Source: Saturnia japonica
Lineage: Eukaryota > Arthropoda > Insecta > Lepidoptera > Saturniidae
DNA: 64,000 bases
Direction: 5' to 3'
Assembly: GCA_033032175.1 (NCBI GenBank)
Contig: CM065304.1
Location: 9,238,001 to 9,302,000 of the forward strand
Shown: positions 25,401 to 35,870 of the stretch, one piece after another
Layout of the letters: each line of letters begins with the position of its first letter
Position numbering within the stretch: position 1 is the stretch's first letter
Notes under the pieces: generated by a model
The model's database searches: none
Told to the model about the DNA's origin: nothing
Seen by the model: only the letters and a program-made list of their open reading frames with translations
Translations under genes and position numbers: made by a program

Positions 25401-28400
25401 TTACTCGTATCCTTGACATTTAATTAATTTTTTGCAATGATTTTTTATTGATGTCTTAAGATGTTATTGACAATGCTTTAGTCTATCAATTATAGAATAC
25501 CATACGCTTCCTCTGTACAAAATTTCATAAAAATCGGTCAAGTCATTTTGCGTTAAATTCGGACATTGACACAGATTTTTTTTAAATGTCATATTCGTGA
25601 TCAGTTTTCTTTATAAAAGTTGACTTTATGGAAATTAAAAAAATAATGCATATACAGACTGATCTACAGATTTATCAATATAGATATTATTTTACATTTA
25701 ATTCGGTATGACTATTATTGAGGAACAACACTACGCTTAGAGCGTCGATATTAATCATTGATAAACTCGGTGGAGTACATTAATTATTAAATTTAATTAT
25801 CAAATAAATTTTCAGAATGACATTATGGACGTGAACATGATCTTCAAAGATCTTGGGACATTGATACACACTCAGGGAGAAATTGTGGATTCTATCGAAT
25901 CTAGTGTTGAACAAACTGCTTACAATGTCGAGAGTGGGCAACAACAACTCAGAGAGGCAGGCAATTACAAGGTACGGTAATTTCGTTTCATAAATATAGT
26001 TGTACGTTTAGTGTACGTGTATCAGGGCTTGATGATACGTTTATGTCATGGTGACAGTTCCGAAGAGTTGTTTAATCTAATCACTGGGTTTCCGTGTCAC
26101 ATTTTTACGGTAATCTCTATCTCGGCACGAATTATAAAAGTTCTATATATCTTATCTTTTCCTTATCGTTAAACCATGGAACCTTCTGCCGACCAGTGTG
26201 TTCCCTTCTTCTCACGATATCGGATACTTCCAGTGTAATGTGAAGATATATTTATGCAGGCCAGCATGACACCGATGGCTGGTGATGATCTCTCGGTAAT
26301 CGCCGTTATGTTGGTATTGTATATAACGCAATAGTGTTTACCATCCGGAACAGTGACTTAAATTTACTGAGCTCTTATAAAAAATAATGTTGTCTGAAAT
26401 AAGTGTACTGAATGTGCCAAATTTTTCTTCGCCCTTCACGTCAATTTAATATCCTGGTCATGCACGATTCTGATCTGTCGTATATGATACTGCTTGCGTT
26501 ATTGTATATAAGGTTGCAGCCTTACAGGGTATAATCAGCGATTAATATCTTGAATTATGAAAAACGATAATGAAAGTATGTCGTATTGTAAATAAAATTA
26601 TATATCAATATAAATAAAAATGAAATGCTGTTCGTTATAAAGTGCATCACTTGAGAACTACTGGAGAGATTTGGCTAATACTTTTTTTTTAAATGTTAGT
26701 ATTAGTTCGAAAACGTTTTTTAAAGAAAGGAAAAGTTTAAAAGTTCCCCACAAAATTGGAAAATGTTGGACAAAACTTAAATTGCTTTTCTATTGGATAT
26801 TTTTATGATATCAAGATAACTCACAATTAGTTAAGGGTTCTGGAAAACGTTTTAGTAAAAAAAATCTGTGTATTTGGTGTAGGTATCGCATTGGTCAAAT
26901 TATTGACTATTGGAAAGGGAGCAGAACAAAGTCTGCCGAACCAGCTAGTAATCTGTTTGTACCATGTGCGTTCTTAAACCATTCATAACTATTGTGATGA
27001 ACTATTGGGGATTTGTTTACATGTCCGTAAAGTTTTTTATAATAGGTCTTTACCTATGAAATTGCCGTTCTGCAGTACTGGCTATTTCAAATCAAAATAA
27101 TTTTTGTTTGGCTAAGAATTCTAATTTCAAATTAATTTTATTTTAAGAACATGGAATTCTTTTTCTAAAGGTAGCCATTTGTTTATTGAATAATGTTACA
27201 TTTTGATCGCATTTCAATCTTTTTTGTCAACATGGATACGTTAAAAATTCGAGTAATTATGGAATATGAGTACCGTCGTGGTAGCAACGCGGCACAAGCG
27301 GCACGCAACATCAACGACGTTTACGGAGCTAACACTACAAACCAACGCACCACCTGTTATTGGTTTACTCGCTTCCGTTCTGGGAATTTCGACCTGAAAA
27401 ATGAACCTCGCGGTCGTCCGAAGCCTTTGGTCGACAATGATGAATTAAAGGCGATTGTGGAACCTGATGATACACAATCTACGGCTGAATTAACAGCAGC
27501 TTTCGACGTTAGCGTCAAAACAATATTGGTCCATTTGCGTCAAATTGGCAAGGTAAAAAAGCTTGACAAATAGGTGCCCCACGAACTCAATGATCGCCAG
27601 CGCGAAGTACTCGTTGAGACGTGCCTTGCACTGCTCAACAGACACACAAATGAAGGAATTTTGAACCGCATTGTTACCTGCGATGAAAAATGGATTCTGT
27701 TTGATAACCGCAAGCGCTCAGCAAGTTGGTTGGATCCTGGTTCAGCATCTAAACAATGCCCTAAACGAAAACTTACCCCTAGAAATGTGATGGTCACTGT
27801 TTGGTGGTCTAGCGCCGGTGTGTTTCATCACAGCTTCTTACCAAACGGGGTGAGCATTACTGCAGATGTGTACTGTGAAGAGCTGAACACAATGATGGAG
27901 AAGCTGGCACATCTCCAACCAGCATTGGTCAATCGCTCGTCTCCGCTGCTCCTGCACGACAACGCGCGACCTCATACTGCACAGCAGACGGTCTCCAAGT
28001 TGCAAAGACTGGGGTTGGAAGTTCTCCGTCATCCGACCTACTCACCAGACTACTTTTCCAGAATTTGTATAACTCCTTGGCGGGAAAAAAATTCAATACC
28101 CGAGTGGCAGTACAAAATGCCTTTGAAGAATTTGTTGCCTCCCGTCCAACTGATTTCTTTAAGAAGGGCATCAATAAACTGCCACTGCGCTGGCAATGAT
28201 GCATTGATTGCATGGGTGATTACTTCGATTAATACAAACAAAAAATACATTAAAAAAATTCGTTTAAATTTTTTCATACAAAACGGCAATTTCATAGGTA
28301 AAGACCTAATATAAAGTACAAGCAGTTTACAACAGATGACGTGCAAATAGTTTCACTGACTAATCAATGCACAGAAGAAATGAATTAATGTATACATTTA

Positions 28401-28626
28401 TATTTATCTATATTTCAAATTTGGACAAGATGTTGATATTATGGAGCAACCGGCAGGGTCATATAAAAAAGAGTGTGCGTTTTTTTTTTTAAAATAAACC
28501 ATCTATTTTTCTAGCATCAAAATAAATTGTATTTTTCAGAACAAGCTGAGGAAGAAGAGAGTTTACCTGGCTCTTATTCTCATCGTTATAATATTGATCA
28601 TACTTATTTTGGTATTTCACAATTAG
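16499..28626 (+). CDS. Syx7: Syntaxin-7 (Qa-SNARE of endosome and lysosome)
   Basis: Seven coding exons join in phase: 16499-16604, 18115-18184, 18878-19028, 21519-21612, 25175-25305, 25816-25971 and 28540-28626, all with GT-AG borders, giving 264 residues and TAG. Residues about 15-140 form the N-terminal helical (Habc) region, with QTPQDSQELRSQL and HxxDTSTMIKDL-like KDTSTMIKDL. Residues about 170-236 are the SNARE motif (RSLIELEERERDIRQLE, then MIFKDLGTLIHTQGEIVDSI) with Gln204 in the central ionic layer, which makes it a Qa-SNARE. Residues 244-262 are a hydrophobic C-terminal anchor followed by HN. In animals syntaxin-7 drives late endosome and lysosome fusion and autophagosome maturation (avalanche in Drosophila). 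The ATG follows an acceptor by one base, so a 5' untranslated exon lies upstream. The length is close to family norms. Syntaxin-12/13 is the only plausible alternative name, because insects have a single Syx7/12-like gene. Confidence 0.95.
19676..20338 (+). repeat. Interspersed repeat in Syx7 intron 3 (copy A)
   Basis: It begins 'tagctgaaccgcgcatctgc', has a GA-rich run at 19710-19735 and ends with 'cttcagctttatagata'. The same order of blocks recurs at 41346-42137 over its whole length, including 'ctaagatattYattgaaatca' and 'cttcgcaaataatgcatta'. It has no ORF. The start pattern (TAGC followed by a CG-rich word) is shared with several other repeats in this window. Confidence 0.75.
21165..21315 (+). 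repeat. Repeat just upstream of Syx7 exon 4, inverted partner at 52525
   Basis: Blocks 'gttaagtgacgatgtggcc', 'ggaacacacctattggtgctt' and 'attttcaacttgagg' match, in the same order, the reverse complement of 52525-52690. It ends about 200 bp before the exon 4 acceptor at 21518. No coding frame is present. Confidence 0.7.
21319..21455 (-). repeat. tRNA-derived SINE-like segment
   Basis: On the - strand the sequence reads 'atggttcaattggtagcgt' (A-box-like) followed after about 40 bp by 'gagtttgaatccttgct' (B-box-like). This spacing is that of a tRNA head. The clover-leaf does not close well enough to call a functional tRNA. Its position next to another repeat suggests a composite SINE. It lies in intron 3, 60 bp from the exon 4 acceptor. 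Confidence 0.5.
22320..24060 (-). mobile_element. Jockey-type LINE, 5'-truncated, in Syx7 intron 4
   Basis: The reverse transcriptase ORF at 23033-24052 and the GC-rich sequence on its 3' side (23032 down to about 22320) stand out from the AT-rich intron. I interpret the latter as its 3' UTR plus possibly another element, since no terminal poly-A could be defined. The 5' side stops abruptly near 24060, the usual mark of incomplete reverse transcription. Just beyond, an ATT trinucleotide run occurs at 24166-24188. Confidence 0.7.
23033..24052 (-). CDS. LINE reverse transcriptase, partial but open
   Basis: This is an uninterrupted 339-codon frame covering the palm and thumb of a Jockey-like reverse transcriptase. 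Motifs in order: AAVFLDMEKAFDRVWHDGLL (first catalytic Asp), VPAGVPQSSCLSPLLCALY (the usual PQGSVLSP reads PQSSCLSP), LAVFADDTAYWAT (catalytic FADD) and TYLGVIIDRGLTFKTHV. The C-terminus contains APLHTRPPDHPYPRC. The N-terminal endonuclease and fingers domains are missing, so it cannot retrotranspose by itself. The lack of stop codons suggests a fairly recent insertion. It lies antisense to Syx7. Confidence 0.88.
   Translation of the reverse strand: MRPTGTHVAAVFLDMEKAFDRVWHDGLLYKLSTATTITKQLFKIVESFFEDRRVWVSVETHLSREILVPAGVPQSSCLSPLLCALYTNDVPVIGNAELAVFADDTAYWATSMNRKRAALLIQPSLSALPEWLAKCRLTVNVDKTQVFLLRKSNKIIPPLTLQGRTLPWRNEVTYLGVIIDRGLTFKTHVESVVARAGFARRMLRPVFASRLSLRAKLGLYKTYVRSRLTYAAPAWFGCAAEYLKRRLRTQQNYTLRMIVGAPRYVMNSTIQRDLCIESLDDFISSLATRMFRKADASAHVHLQDIAPLHTRPPDHPYPRCKRNIMKPQARQLVRAPTPD
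24166..24188 (+). repeat. (ATT)n microsatellite
   Basis: About seven tandem copies of the trinucleotide follow the 5' end of the Jockey-type LINE in Syx7 intron 4. The rest of the intron up to 25174 is AT-rich with nothing else recognisable. Confidence 0.8.
26030..26280 (+). pseudogene. LINE C-terminal fragment in Syx7 intron 6
   Basis: The + strand gives, across two frames, SLGFRVTFL and VKPWNLLPTSVFPSSHDIGY, then FQCNVKIYL. This matches the 'W-N-x-LP-x-x-V-F-P' tail typical of lepidopteran CR1/Jockey LINE proteins. A similar tail occurs at 37830-37960 (REWNSLLASV). It is a short dead 3' piece. Confidence 0.6.
27042..28309 (+). mobile_element. Mariner element (inactive) in Syx7 intron 6
   Basis: TIRs of about 27 bp are nearly perfect: AGGTCTTTACCTATGAAATT at the left end and its inverse at the right. 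TA lies outside both ends (27040-27041 and 28310-28311). The length of 1268 bp is standard for mariner. It lies in the same orientation as Syx7, between exons 6 and 7, and ends about 230 bp before the exon 7 acceptor. It is better preserved than the copy at 948-2216. Confidence 0.94.
27232..28220 (+). pseudogene. Mariner transposase, one stop and one deletion from intact
   Basis: The N-terminal helix-turn-helix (KIRVIMEYEYRRGSNAAQAA) and GRPK linker are open from ATG 27232. A TAG at 27571 interrupts the linker just before VPHELND. The second frame then runs through RIVTCDEKWILFDN (first D), VMVTVWWSSAG and LLLHDNARPHTAQ (second D). At YSPD (about 28050) a short deletion removes the segment carrying the third catalytic Asp of D,D34D and shifts the frame. 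The tail (KGINKLPLRWQ) is still legible in the next frame. Transposase activity is therefore impossible in this copy. Confidence 0.92.
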
Positions 28627-31600
28627 CTGAAATAATAATGTATACCATAATGTATGTAGATATGTAATGGAAAAATAGGCAATGTTGTGAAGATATTAAT
28701 ATTAACATAGGTCCATTTCAATAATATAACATAGAATTGTTTTTTTTTTAAATATATAATGGAAATAGTAGGTAATTAAAATATAATGCATTTTATATAT
28801 ATCAACAAATAACCCAAAATAAGTATTAAAAAAAGTTTTAATTTAATCATAACTTATCTATTAACCCCCAATTCTAAAGGAAGAAGATTTATCTTAAAAT
28901 TACATACTTTATATTAATATAGTCATGTATACAGGACATCTATAAACAAATACACAAAGTCGACACATCACATATTAACTAAACCTACAATATTTATTAC
29001 ATACCTTTACAACAAGATTGCAAACATGCTCAAGATGACCTTAATATGTAATGTTTAATTTTGTTAACTATGATAAAGGGCTCCGAATTCTACAATTAAG
29101 TGTTACCGGTGACATGAGTTAGAGAAAGAACATAAGGTTAGTAGGACAGAAAACACAATATTTTTCAATATACTTAATGCCATGGCAGACATAAAAATAT
29201 ACGATTTTATATGCACACAGAATAGACTAGTTATAAGCAGTTCAACTGATTTGTACGCGCGGTTCTATGCGTGCGTAAAGCGTGTATAAATACAGTGACT
29301 ACGTGTGAGTGTCAAGAGGTACAGTCAAGTACACAAGAGAATTCTATTACTAATTTTACTTATATTTTGTTGAAAATTTTTACATCTTATTTGTTCAACT
29401 TTAAAATAAATAAAATTTAAAATAAAATAAATGTTTATTGAACATATTATTCCATATCACTTCCACTAGAAATACGAAATAATTAACTTTCAATTAATTT
29501 CATTGCTTCCTTCACCTTCCGTTAAACAATAAACATTTTTAAATTTCCAAAATATTTTCTATATTTGGGATGATATGGCGGTAGAGGAAGAATTTTTATA
29601 TCATATTGCTGGGTATTTTTTCTGTTACCCATTGCTGAATTATCTATCTCTTTTAAATTAGAATTTTGCGTTTTAATATTTTGATCTTTGTGATAAGACG
29701 CATTATAAAGTACAACTACTGATTAGGGTTAACATTTCTGGGTTATGAACCAGACAATTTTATTACCAACTGTACTCGTAGATTAAAGCGACAAAAACAC
29801 ATGATGATCGGAAGGCGACTTCGTGTCGTTGTCATACAAATAAAAACTGCATGTTACTGGAAAATACTAGATCACGCACACATAGGGCTGCGCGCAATGA
29901 TGAGTTGAAGTCTTTATACACCAGTAAAAACTCGAAAAATATTAATATTGTAGTAACTATCTGACATCGCATTCTTGTATACTCTAGTAAATATAATGAA
30001 AGTGTTATCGACATATATCATTCAAGGAGTGGAAATTAGATTTATTCGATTCGATTATTTAGTGCTTAGAATTATAGATGTATATTAATTTTTTGTTTTA
30101 TTATTTATATTATTAATAAGCATTTAGGGATTTTGACAACTAAATATATCTTCATATTATTGCCTATAATGTAAGTCAATAGTATATATACAAATATTGG
30201 TCTTGACATTTCATAATAATATTACCTTGATAAACACAATGAATTTAATGTTTAACTTTATTAGAATTGTAGTTTTGTACAGAAGAATGTGTCACTATGT
30301 TACAGAAAATTGCATCAATTCGTAATAATCACTAGCAGATATGCGACAAGGAAGGTTATTCGTGTTATGATAATAACTAAATCGTTATCAAGAAACATAT
30401 TTAATTTAATCTCATATCGACAAGTTAAAAAACTATCGCCGAATTTAATTTAATAATGCGAAAACTATTCGACATTACAACTCGATCATTTCCTGCAACC
30501 TGCACCACAGCCAAGTCCTTAATATTTGTGATAGTTTTTGTTTCAAACTACAAGTCTAGTGAAAATATAAGTCATTGAATATAAATTACTTTTTGTTCGT
30601 CGTCGGTCAATTTTTTTTATAAACGTGAATATTTCGTGTGTATTTTGATATGTATAAAAATAAAATTATAAAAAGTTTCAATGTTCATCTTCACCAATTG
30701 TGCTAAGAGCCAATGATATAGGCTTATATTTTCTTAAAAATAGATTCCTTTATTGTTAACATGTTTGTACTTTCCATTTAATTTTGCGGATAACCTGTCG
30801 TAAATATAACAGTATTTTTATTAATTTTAGCCAAGTATTACGGTTAAGTTGAACAGCTCTAATGATGTCCCTATAACAATATTATTTAACATTTGTAGAA
30901 GATAAAGTAGAAGACAAATTCAGTCGTAAAAAAAATTACAAGTTATTATTAAGTAAGTAGGTATTAGTCGAAATAGTGATTTATTCATGTTTAGAATACA
31001 CCACTATTATTATTGAAGGGAATAAATATGGTATTCATTGTTGAAATATGTTGTTAGGTACCTAATTATTATTTCAATCTAAGACAGCGTTCAGGTATTC
31101 CATCTATCTATAATCATTATAGATCCGAATAAATATACTCTATATTTACCTAAACTTCAAGGAAGGAAGTAACATATAGAGCGGTATTACCTCTCCCTAA
31201 AATGCCAGAACAATACTAATGACGTGTTTATTCTGGAGTTGTAGAAATTAAACTTGTTTACATAATACTTGAACGCTCCCTAAATATGCTAATAATTGTA
31301 ATAAAATAATATGAATATATTTAAAATAGTGGATCATATTTATAGGTTTCTTCCATGCTTTGAAATATATACGTAAAGGCTGTTGACTCCGTCGTAAATA
31401 TGGTCATTATTCTAACCTTTAGTGTATTTTATTTAAATTAATATATATCATATAATATTAGTAATCAGTGCAATATTCATAATTTCATGTAAACAAATGC
31501 TTAGGTGTTATAACAGACGAATTCTAATAATTACAAAAAAAAAAAAAAAATGATGTGTATCTATTCACCAACGATAGAGATAAGCAACATAAGTAATAAT

Positions 31601-31985
31601 AAAAATCGTTTAAAATATATCTTATAAGAATTATTAAGACGATATCATATGTATTAAATAATTGACATGTGTATTGTGTTTCAATGTAATAACATTAATC
31701 GTATTTTAAGGGCCAATTATTGCAACGCTTTCAGCTTTAGAACTAGTATTTGTATTTAGTTTTAGATAATAGTGTTAAAAATAATCCATTCCACAAATTA
31801 TAAAGTAATTTTTGAGTCAAATAACCTCATAATATCCTTCCAGTATCGTTTTCTTGTCGAGAAAACCCAACATAATGAACACTCTTTTTAAAAGATTTGA
31901 AAAGTATTACTTTTAATATTTTGCACTTTGATTTTACATTCTCTGGTTTTTAATATTATCATCGTCTTCCTCGAGGTTCTTTACT
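28627..31985. other. Syx7 3' UTR and intergenic sequence
   Basis: The 3' UTR of Syx7 begins at 28627. Several AATAAA-type signals occur (for example in the AT-rich run at 29405-29435), but none can be singled out. The rest is AT-rich with an (A)17 run near 31535. I see no gene or structured repeat. Confidence 0.5.
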
Positions 31986-31990
31986 CTAAT

Positions 31991-32178
31991 TGTTGAGAAT
32001 CGGACCTTCTTTAATTTCTTTTTAATGTTTAATTTAAGAATTATATATATATGTCATTTTTATTTTTATTGTTCGTTCAATATACGTCAAAATGTAATAT
32101 ATGTATTAAAAGATCGCCAATTTTTCCCGTTTCTCTCCTAAGCCCTAATCTTTCACAAAAACTGAGCTATCCGCAACA
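31991..32178 (+). repeat. Left LTR of the BEL/Pao element
   Basis: 188 bp, TG...CA ends, nearly identical to 34775-34961. Differences are one indel and two substitutions in the stretch before 'aagccctaatctttc'. Confidence 0.95.
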
Positions 32179-32251
32179 TTTTGGTCCTTCGAGTTAAAAA
32201 TTTAAACTAAATATTATAAAAGTCCTGTCCATTTCAAAATTTTATTTTTTA

Positions 32252-33251
32252 ATGTTGAAGACTAGGGCGCAAGCTAAGCTGCGGGAAACGGGAGACGATC
32301 ATTGTATCACCATGTCTACGGCCACGGCAGCTCTAATTTCTGGAGCACGCTCGATCGTATCTGAAAGTTCCAGGTCAGTACGGTCAACTGCTACTATCAG
32401 AGCTCAAAAGCTTGCACTGGAAGCTGAACATATAAGAAAAGTAGCTAAAGCAAAAAGCAGCAGCAGTAGCACCAGCAGTAGCAGCAGAAGCCGCAGCAGC
32501 AGCAGCCACCGCCGAGCGCAATGCTGCTGAACTGGAGCTGGAGGCTCATCTTATGATGTTGGACTCGGAAAGTGGGAGGAGTCAAAGGGGCTCTCGTTCT
32601 TCAGTGCGAGATTGGTTAGATAATTCAGATATTATTAATGAAAACGTTATGGCAGAGCCCAATAATATCGGCTCTACCACATTTAACAAACGTCTCGAAG
32701 AAATAGGATTTCGCCAAAATTTGAATAAATGTTGTGGAAGAAGCTCGCGAGGGCCATTTCAATCTACTACCACAGCGAACATTCCTAATATCACTAATAG
32801 TATACAACACAATACTACTGAATTAAAAACACAACAGCCCACTGACATATCTTTATTAGCACAGGCTATAACATCGCTTCAGCAGTGCCAAGCACAAATG
32901 TGGAGACAGCAGGCTGCCTATTTTCGATGGTAAGCCTTTGGACTGGCTGGCCTTCAAGCGACTCTACGAGGACAGCAAAGGCACCTTTTCTGCGACTGAG
33001 AACTTGACACGCATTGGCATGAGTCTCAGAGGAGCAGCTCGTGAGGCAGTTTCAATTCTTCTCGTGTCAGCTCATGATCCTGCCGTAGTTATGGATGCAT
33101 TAGAAATGAGGTTTGGTAGATCTGAATCGATAGTTCTCAGTGAAATTATCTCCGTTCGCTCTTTACCCAAATTAAATTTATCAAAATGTGACAAGTTTGT
33201 AGAAATGTCTATCGGTGACAGGTGGCAGTTCGTAAAAGAAAATAAACTATG
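32252..33251 (+). pseudogene. BEL/Pao gag relic
   Basis: ATG 32252 starts MLKTRAQAKLRET. A run of CAG-type codons (about 32457-32515) reads as poly-Ser or, after a frameshift, as Ala-rich coil (AERNAAELELEAHLM). After a second shift near 32930 comes IFDGKPLDWLAFKRLYED, then GMSLRGAAREAVSILL and VVMDALEMRFGR, the conserved DUF1759 core of BEL gag. It ends with a TGA at 33250, just ahead of a zinc-knuckle-like HKCLKKGFHSYKYC. Two frameshifts and this stop inactivate it. Confidence 0.85.
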
Positions 33252-33351
33252 ACACAAATGTCTCAAAAAAGGTTTTCATAGTTACAAATATTGTAAGTTC
33301 ACTAAAGAGATTTGTAACATTGAGGATTGCAAACCTAGACACCATAAACTT

Positions 33352-34746
33352 TTGCACAATGCAGAATTTTTAGCTACGCATACGATTGTTGAAAATGAAC
33401 CTTACAACAACAATTATACAAGTTCACAAAGTGTCTGTATATCTAATGAACAATCAAACGAGATTCTTACACATACTACTTACTTGTCTGAGAAAGCTTC
33501 TTTGTCCGAGGTATCCGACAAACCAGATTACTGTAGACCCTTTTTAAAAATCATAGCTGTCAATATCATGGGGCCACTAGGCAACGTCAACACGTATGCT
33601 TTATTAGATGATGGCTCAACAGCTACACTAATTGATTCCAAATTATGTGAGCAGATAGGCGTCTCAGGACCTGAGTCACATATTATATTAGACTGTGGTG
33701 GTGGCTTAGGCAAAAAGACTAAGGCTCAGTATGTTAACTTCAAAATTAAAGGTCGTCATTCAGCTGACATATTTTCTATTTGCAATGCTCGTTCGATTGA
33801 GAATCTAGGTTTATCAAAACAAAAAGTTCATGTGGATGACATCACACAGTTTCGCCACCTAAGAGATTTAGCCAATGTACTTTGTTACGAAATAGGTGAA
33901 CTTAAATTAATTATTGGAATTGATAACTGGCATCTTTTGATTTCCAAGGCGACTCGGATTGGTACTAGGTCCCAGCCAGTTGCAATCAATACTAACTTAG
34001 GTTGGGTATTATTTGGTTTTGATTCCAGCAAGACTAAACCCGTAAATTTTGTCAACCACGTAAACCTTTCCGATAATGACGACTCTGAAAACTTAGGCAT
34101 ACTCATTCAAAATTATTACAAATTAGATTCAATAGGTATTACTAAAAAAGAGCCTTTAAGTGAAAATAATGCTAGAGCTATAAAAATTCTTGAAGAAACT
34201 GCACGTCGATTACCAAATAACAAGTTTGAGGTTGGGTTACTTTGGAAAGATGATATTTTTGAAATTCTAGACAGCTTTGGACATGCTCTTTCCAGATTTA
34301 GAAGCTTAGAGAGAAAGATGAGCAAAGAGCCCGCCTATGCCGAACAATATAAGTTAAATATGCAAGCTATGTTTGATAACAATTACGCAGAAGGTCCCGT
34401 CAGTATGGATCACTCTATCAAAAGACATTGGTACTTACCACATTTCGGTTGGTACAGAATTCGGTGGAAAAGGGCAGCCAGAATGGCCGACCACTTTTGG
34501 CGACGTTGGTTGGTGGAGTACCTGCCTCTTCTGAATCCAACTAAAGGAACTGGACAGCAACCAAATATAAACGTGGGAGATATGGTTCTAATAGCGGACA
34601 ATAATTTACCTCGTGGTGTGTGGCCAAAGGGAAGAATCGTATCTCTATATTATGGCAAGGATGAAATTCCTAGAGTAGCTGATGTCGCCACCTCTGCGGG
34701 CCAGCTAAAGAGACCCCTCAAAAAATTAATTCTTCTGTCTAGTTAG
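33352..34746 (+). CDS. BEL/Pao pol remnant: protease fused to C-terminal domain
   Basis: One 464-codon frame is open. Residues about 60-230 are a DUF1758-type aspartic protease (YALLDDGSTATLID with the active-site DDGS, then LIIGIDNWHLL and NLGWVLFGF). Residues about 235-365 are the linker before the reverse transcriptase (SLERKMSKEPAYAEQYK). At about residue 366 (HWYLPHFGW, near 34452) the frame passes directly into RWKRAARMADHFWRRW and NVGDMVLIAD, the DUF5641 domain after integrase. The roughly 1000+ residues between are deleted, but the frame is kept. Whether the fusion is translated is unknown. Confidence 0.88.
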   Translation: MHNAEFLATHTIVENEPYNNNYTSSQSVCISNEQSNEILTHTTYLSEKASLSEVSDKPDYCRPFLKIIAVNIMGPLGNVNTYALLDDGSTATLIDSKLCEQIGVSGPESHIILDCGGGLGKKTKAQYVNFKIKGRHSADIFSICNARSIENLGLSKQKVHVDDITQFRHLRDLANVLCYEIGELKLIIGIDNWHLLISKATRIGTRSQPVAINTNLGWVLFGFDSSKTKPVNFVNHVNLSDNDDSENLGILIQNYYKLDSIGITKKEPLSENNARAIKILEETARRLPNNKFEVGLLWKDDIFEILDSFGHALSRFRSLERKMSKEPAYAEQYKLNMQAMFDNNYAEGPVSMDHSIKRHWYLPHFGWYRIRWKRAARMADHFWRRWLVEYLPLLNPTKGTGQQPNINVGDMVLIADNNLPRGVWPKGRIVSLYYGKDEIPRVADVATSAGQLKRPLKKLILLSS

Positions 34747-34774
34747 GCAATTTTTTTTTAAAAAAAGGGGAGGA

Positions 34775-34961
34775 TGTTGAGAATCGGACCTTCTTTAATT
34801 TCTTTTTAATGTTTAATTTAAGAATTATATATATATGTCATTTTTATTTTTATTGTTCGTTCAATATACGTCAAAATGTAATATATGTATTAAAAGATCG
34901 CCAATTTTCCTGTTTCTCTCCCAAGCCCTAATCTTTCACAAAAACTGAGCTATCCGCAACA
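34775..34961 (+). repeat. Right LTR of the BEL/Pao element
   Basis: 187 bp direct copy of the left LTR, preceded by a polypurine tract and followed by the target duplication CTAAT at 34962-34966. Confidence 0.95.
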
Positions 34962-35524
34962 CTAATGATAATAAAATAACTTGAAGAGGCGTTTTATTAA
35001 CTCTCTTACAAATAAAATTTTACATATCGACTTGTCGTATTTTTGAGTAATTTTTAATACTTATTTACAAAATAATTATATTGTATGCGTTAAAATTATT
35101 ATAATAATATATTTGAAATATTCGTTTTCTAAGAAAATTTCACCTGTTTCATTTAAAAATGTCCGTTTATAACGTAAAGCTAAACATAGCTTTGAGATTT
35201 TTCTTTACGATGGTTACCATTTGACATTAAAGATTATACTTAAAGGTGTTAATTAGAATAATTTTATACATTTCTTGTTAAGTTAATATATCTGAATTTG
35301 GATTGTTTATGTAAAATGGGATGAAATTTATGTAAAACATTAATAGTAAGACTACAAACGTCTTTGTGATTGTTAATCTACCATATATTATTGTGATATT
35401 CACAATGTTCTTAGGAAGACAAGGACAAGTTTCTTCTTATAAAAATGGCGACATGTGCATAGTACGTAATTCCGCCATTGTCATGCGGATGATTAACTTT
35501 GTGATTTTTTTAAAAATTTGACGT

Positions 35525-35870
35525 TATTTCATGAAGAAATAATATATACTATGCTTTAATTACACTTGATTTGATGTAATTTCATCTAAAAAATAATTCA
35601 CAACTTTTTATTTTGGTATCTAATTATTTAATGAAAATATAATGTATACTATGCTTTAATTACACTTCATTTGATGTAATTTCACCTAAAAATAATTCAC
35701 AACTTTTTTATTTTGGTATCTAATTATTTAATGAAAATATAATGTATAACTATGCTTTAATTACACTTGATTTGATGTAATTTCACCTAAAAAATAATTT
35801 ACAACTTTTTATTTTGGTATCTCATTATTTAATTAAAATATGTATAATGAATAACTATGCTTTCATTTTT
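35525..35870 (+). repeat. Tandem repeat, ~100 bp unit, about 3.4 copies
   Basis: The word 'actatgctttaattacact' recurs at 35548, 35648 and 35749, with a degenerate fourth start near 35853. Units are 100-104 bp and share 'gatgtaatttcacctaaaaa' and 'ttttattttggtatctaatt'. The unit is AT-rich. It lies in the intergenic space between the convergent genes. Confidence 0.9.

Larger units (their letters stand above)
31991..34961 (+). mobile_element. BEL/Pao LTR retrotransposon, internally deleted
   Basis: Two direct LTRs (31991-32178 and 34775-34961) start TGTTGAGAATC and end CCGCAACA, and are flanked by the 5 bp duplication CTAAT (31986-31990 and 34962-34966). Directly after the left LTR comes TTTGGTCCTTCGAGTT, typical of a BEL-type primer binding site. 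Before the right LTR lies a purine tract, AAAAAAAGGGGAGGA. The interior encodes gag and an aspartic protease region, then jumps to the C-terminal domain, so reverse transcriptase, RNase H and integrase core are missing. It is non-autonomous. Only about three differences separate the LTRs, which indicates a relatively young insertion. Confidence 0.95.

Noticed and set aside
32457..32515. CAG-type trinucleotide microsatellite
   Set aside because: It is an imperfect compositional run inside the BEL gag coding region and not an independent repeat.
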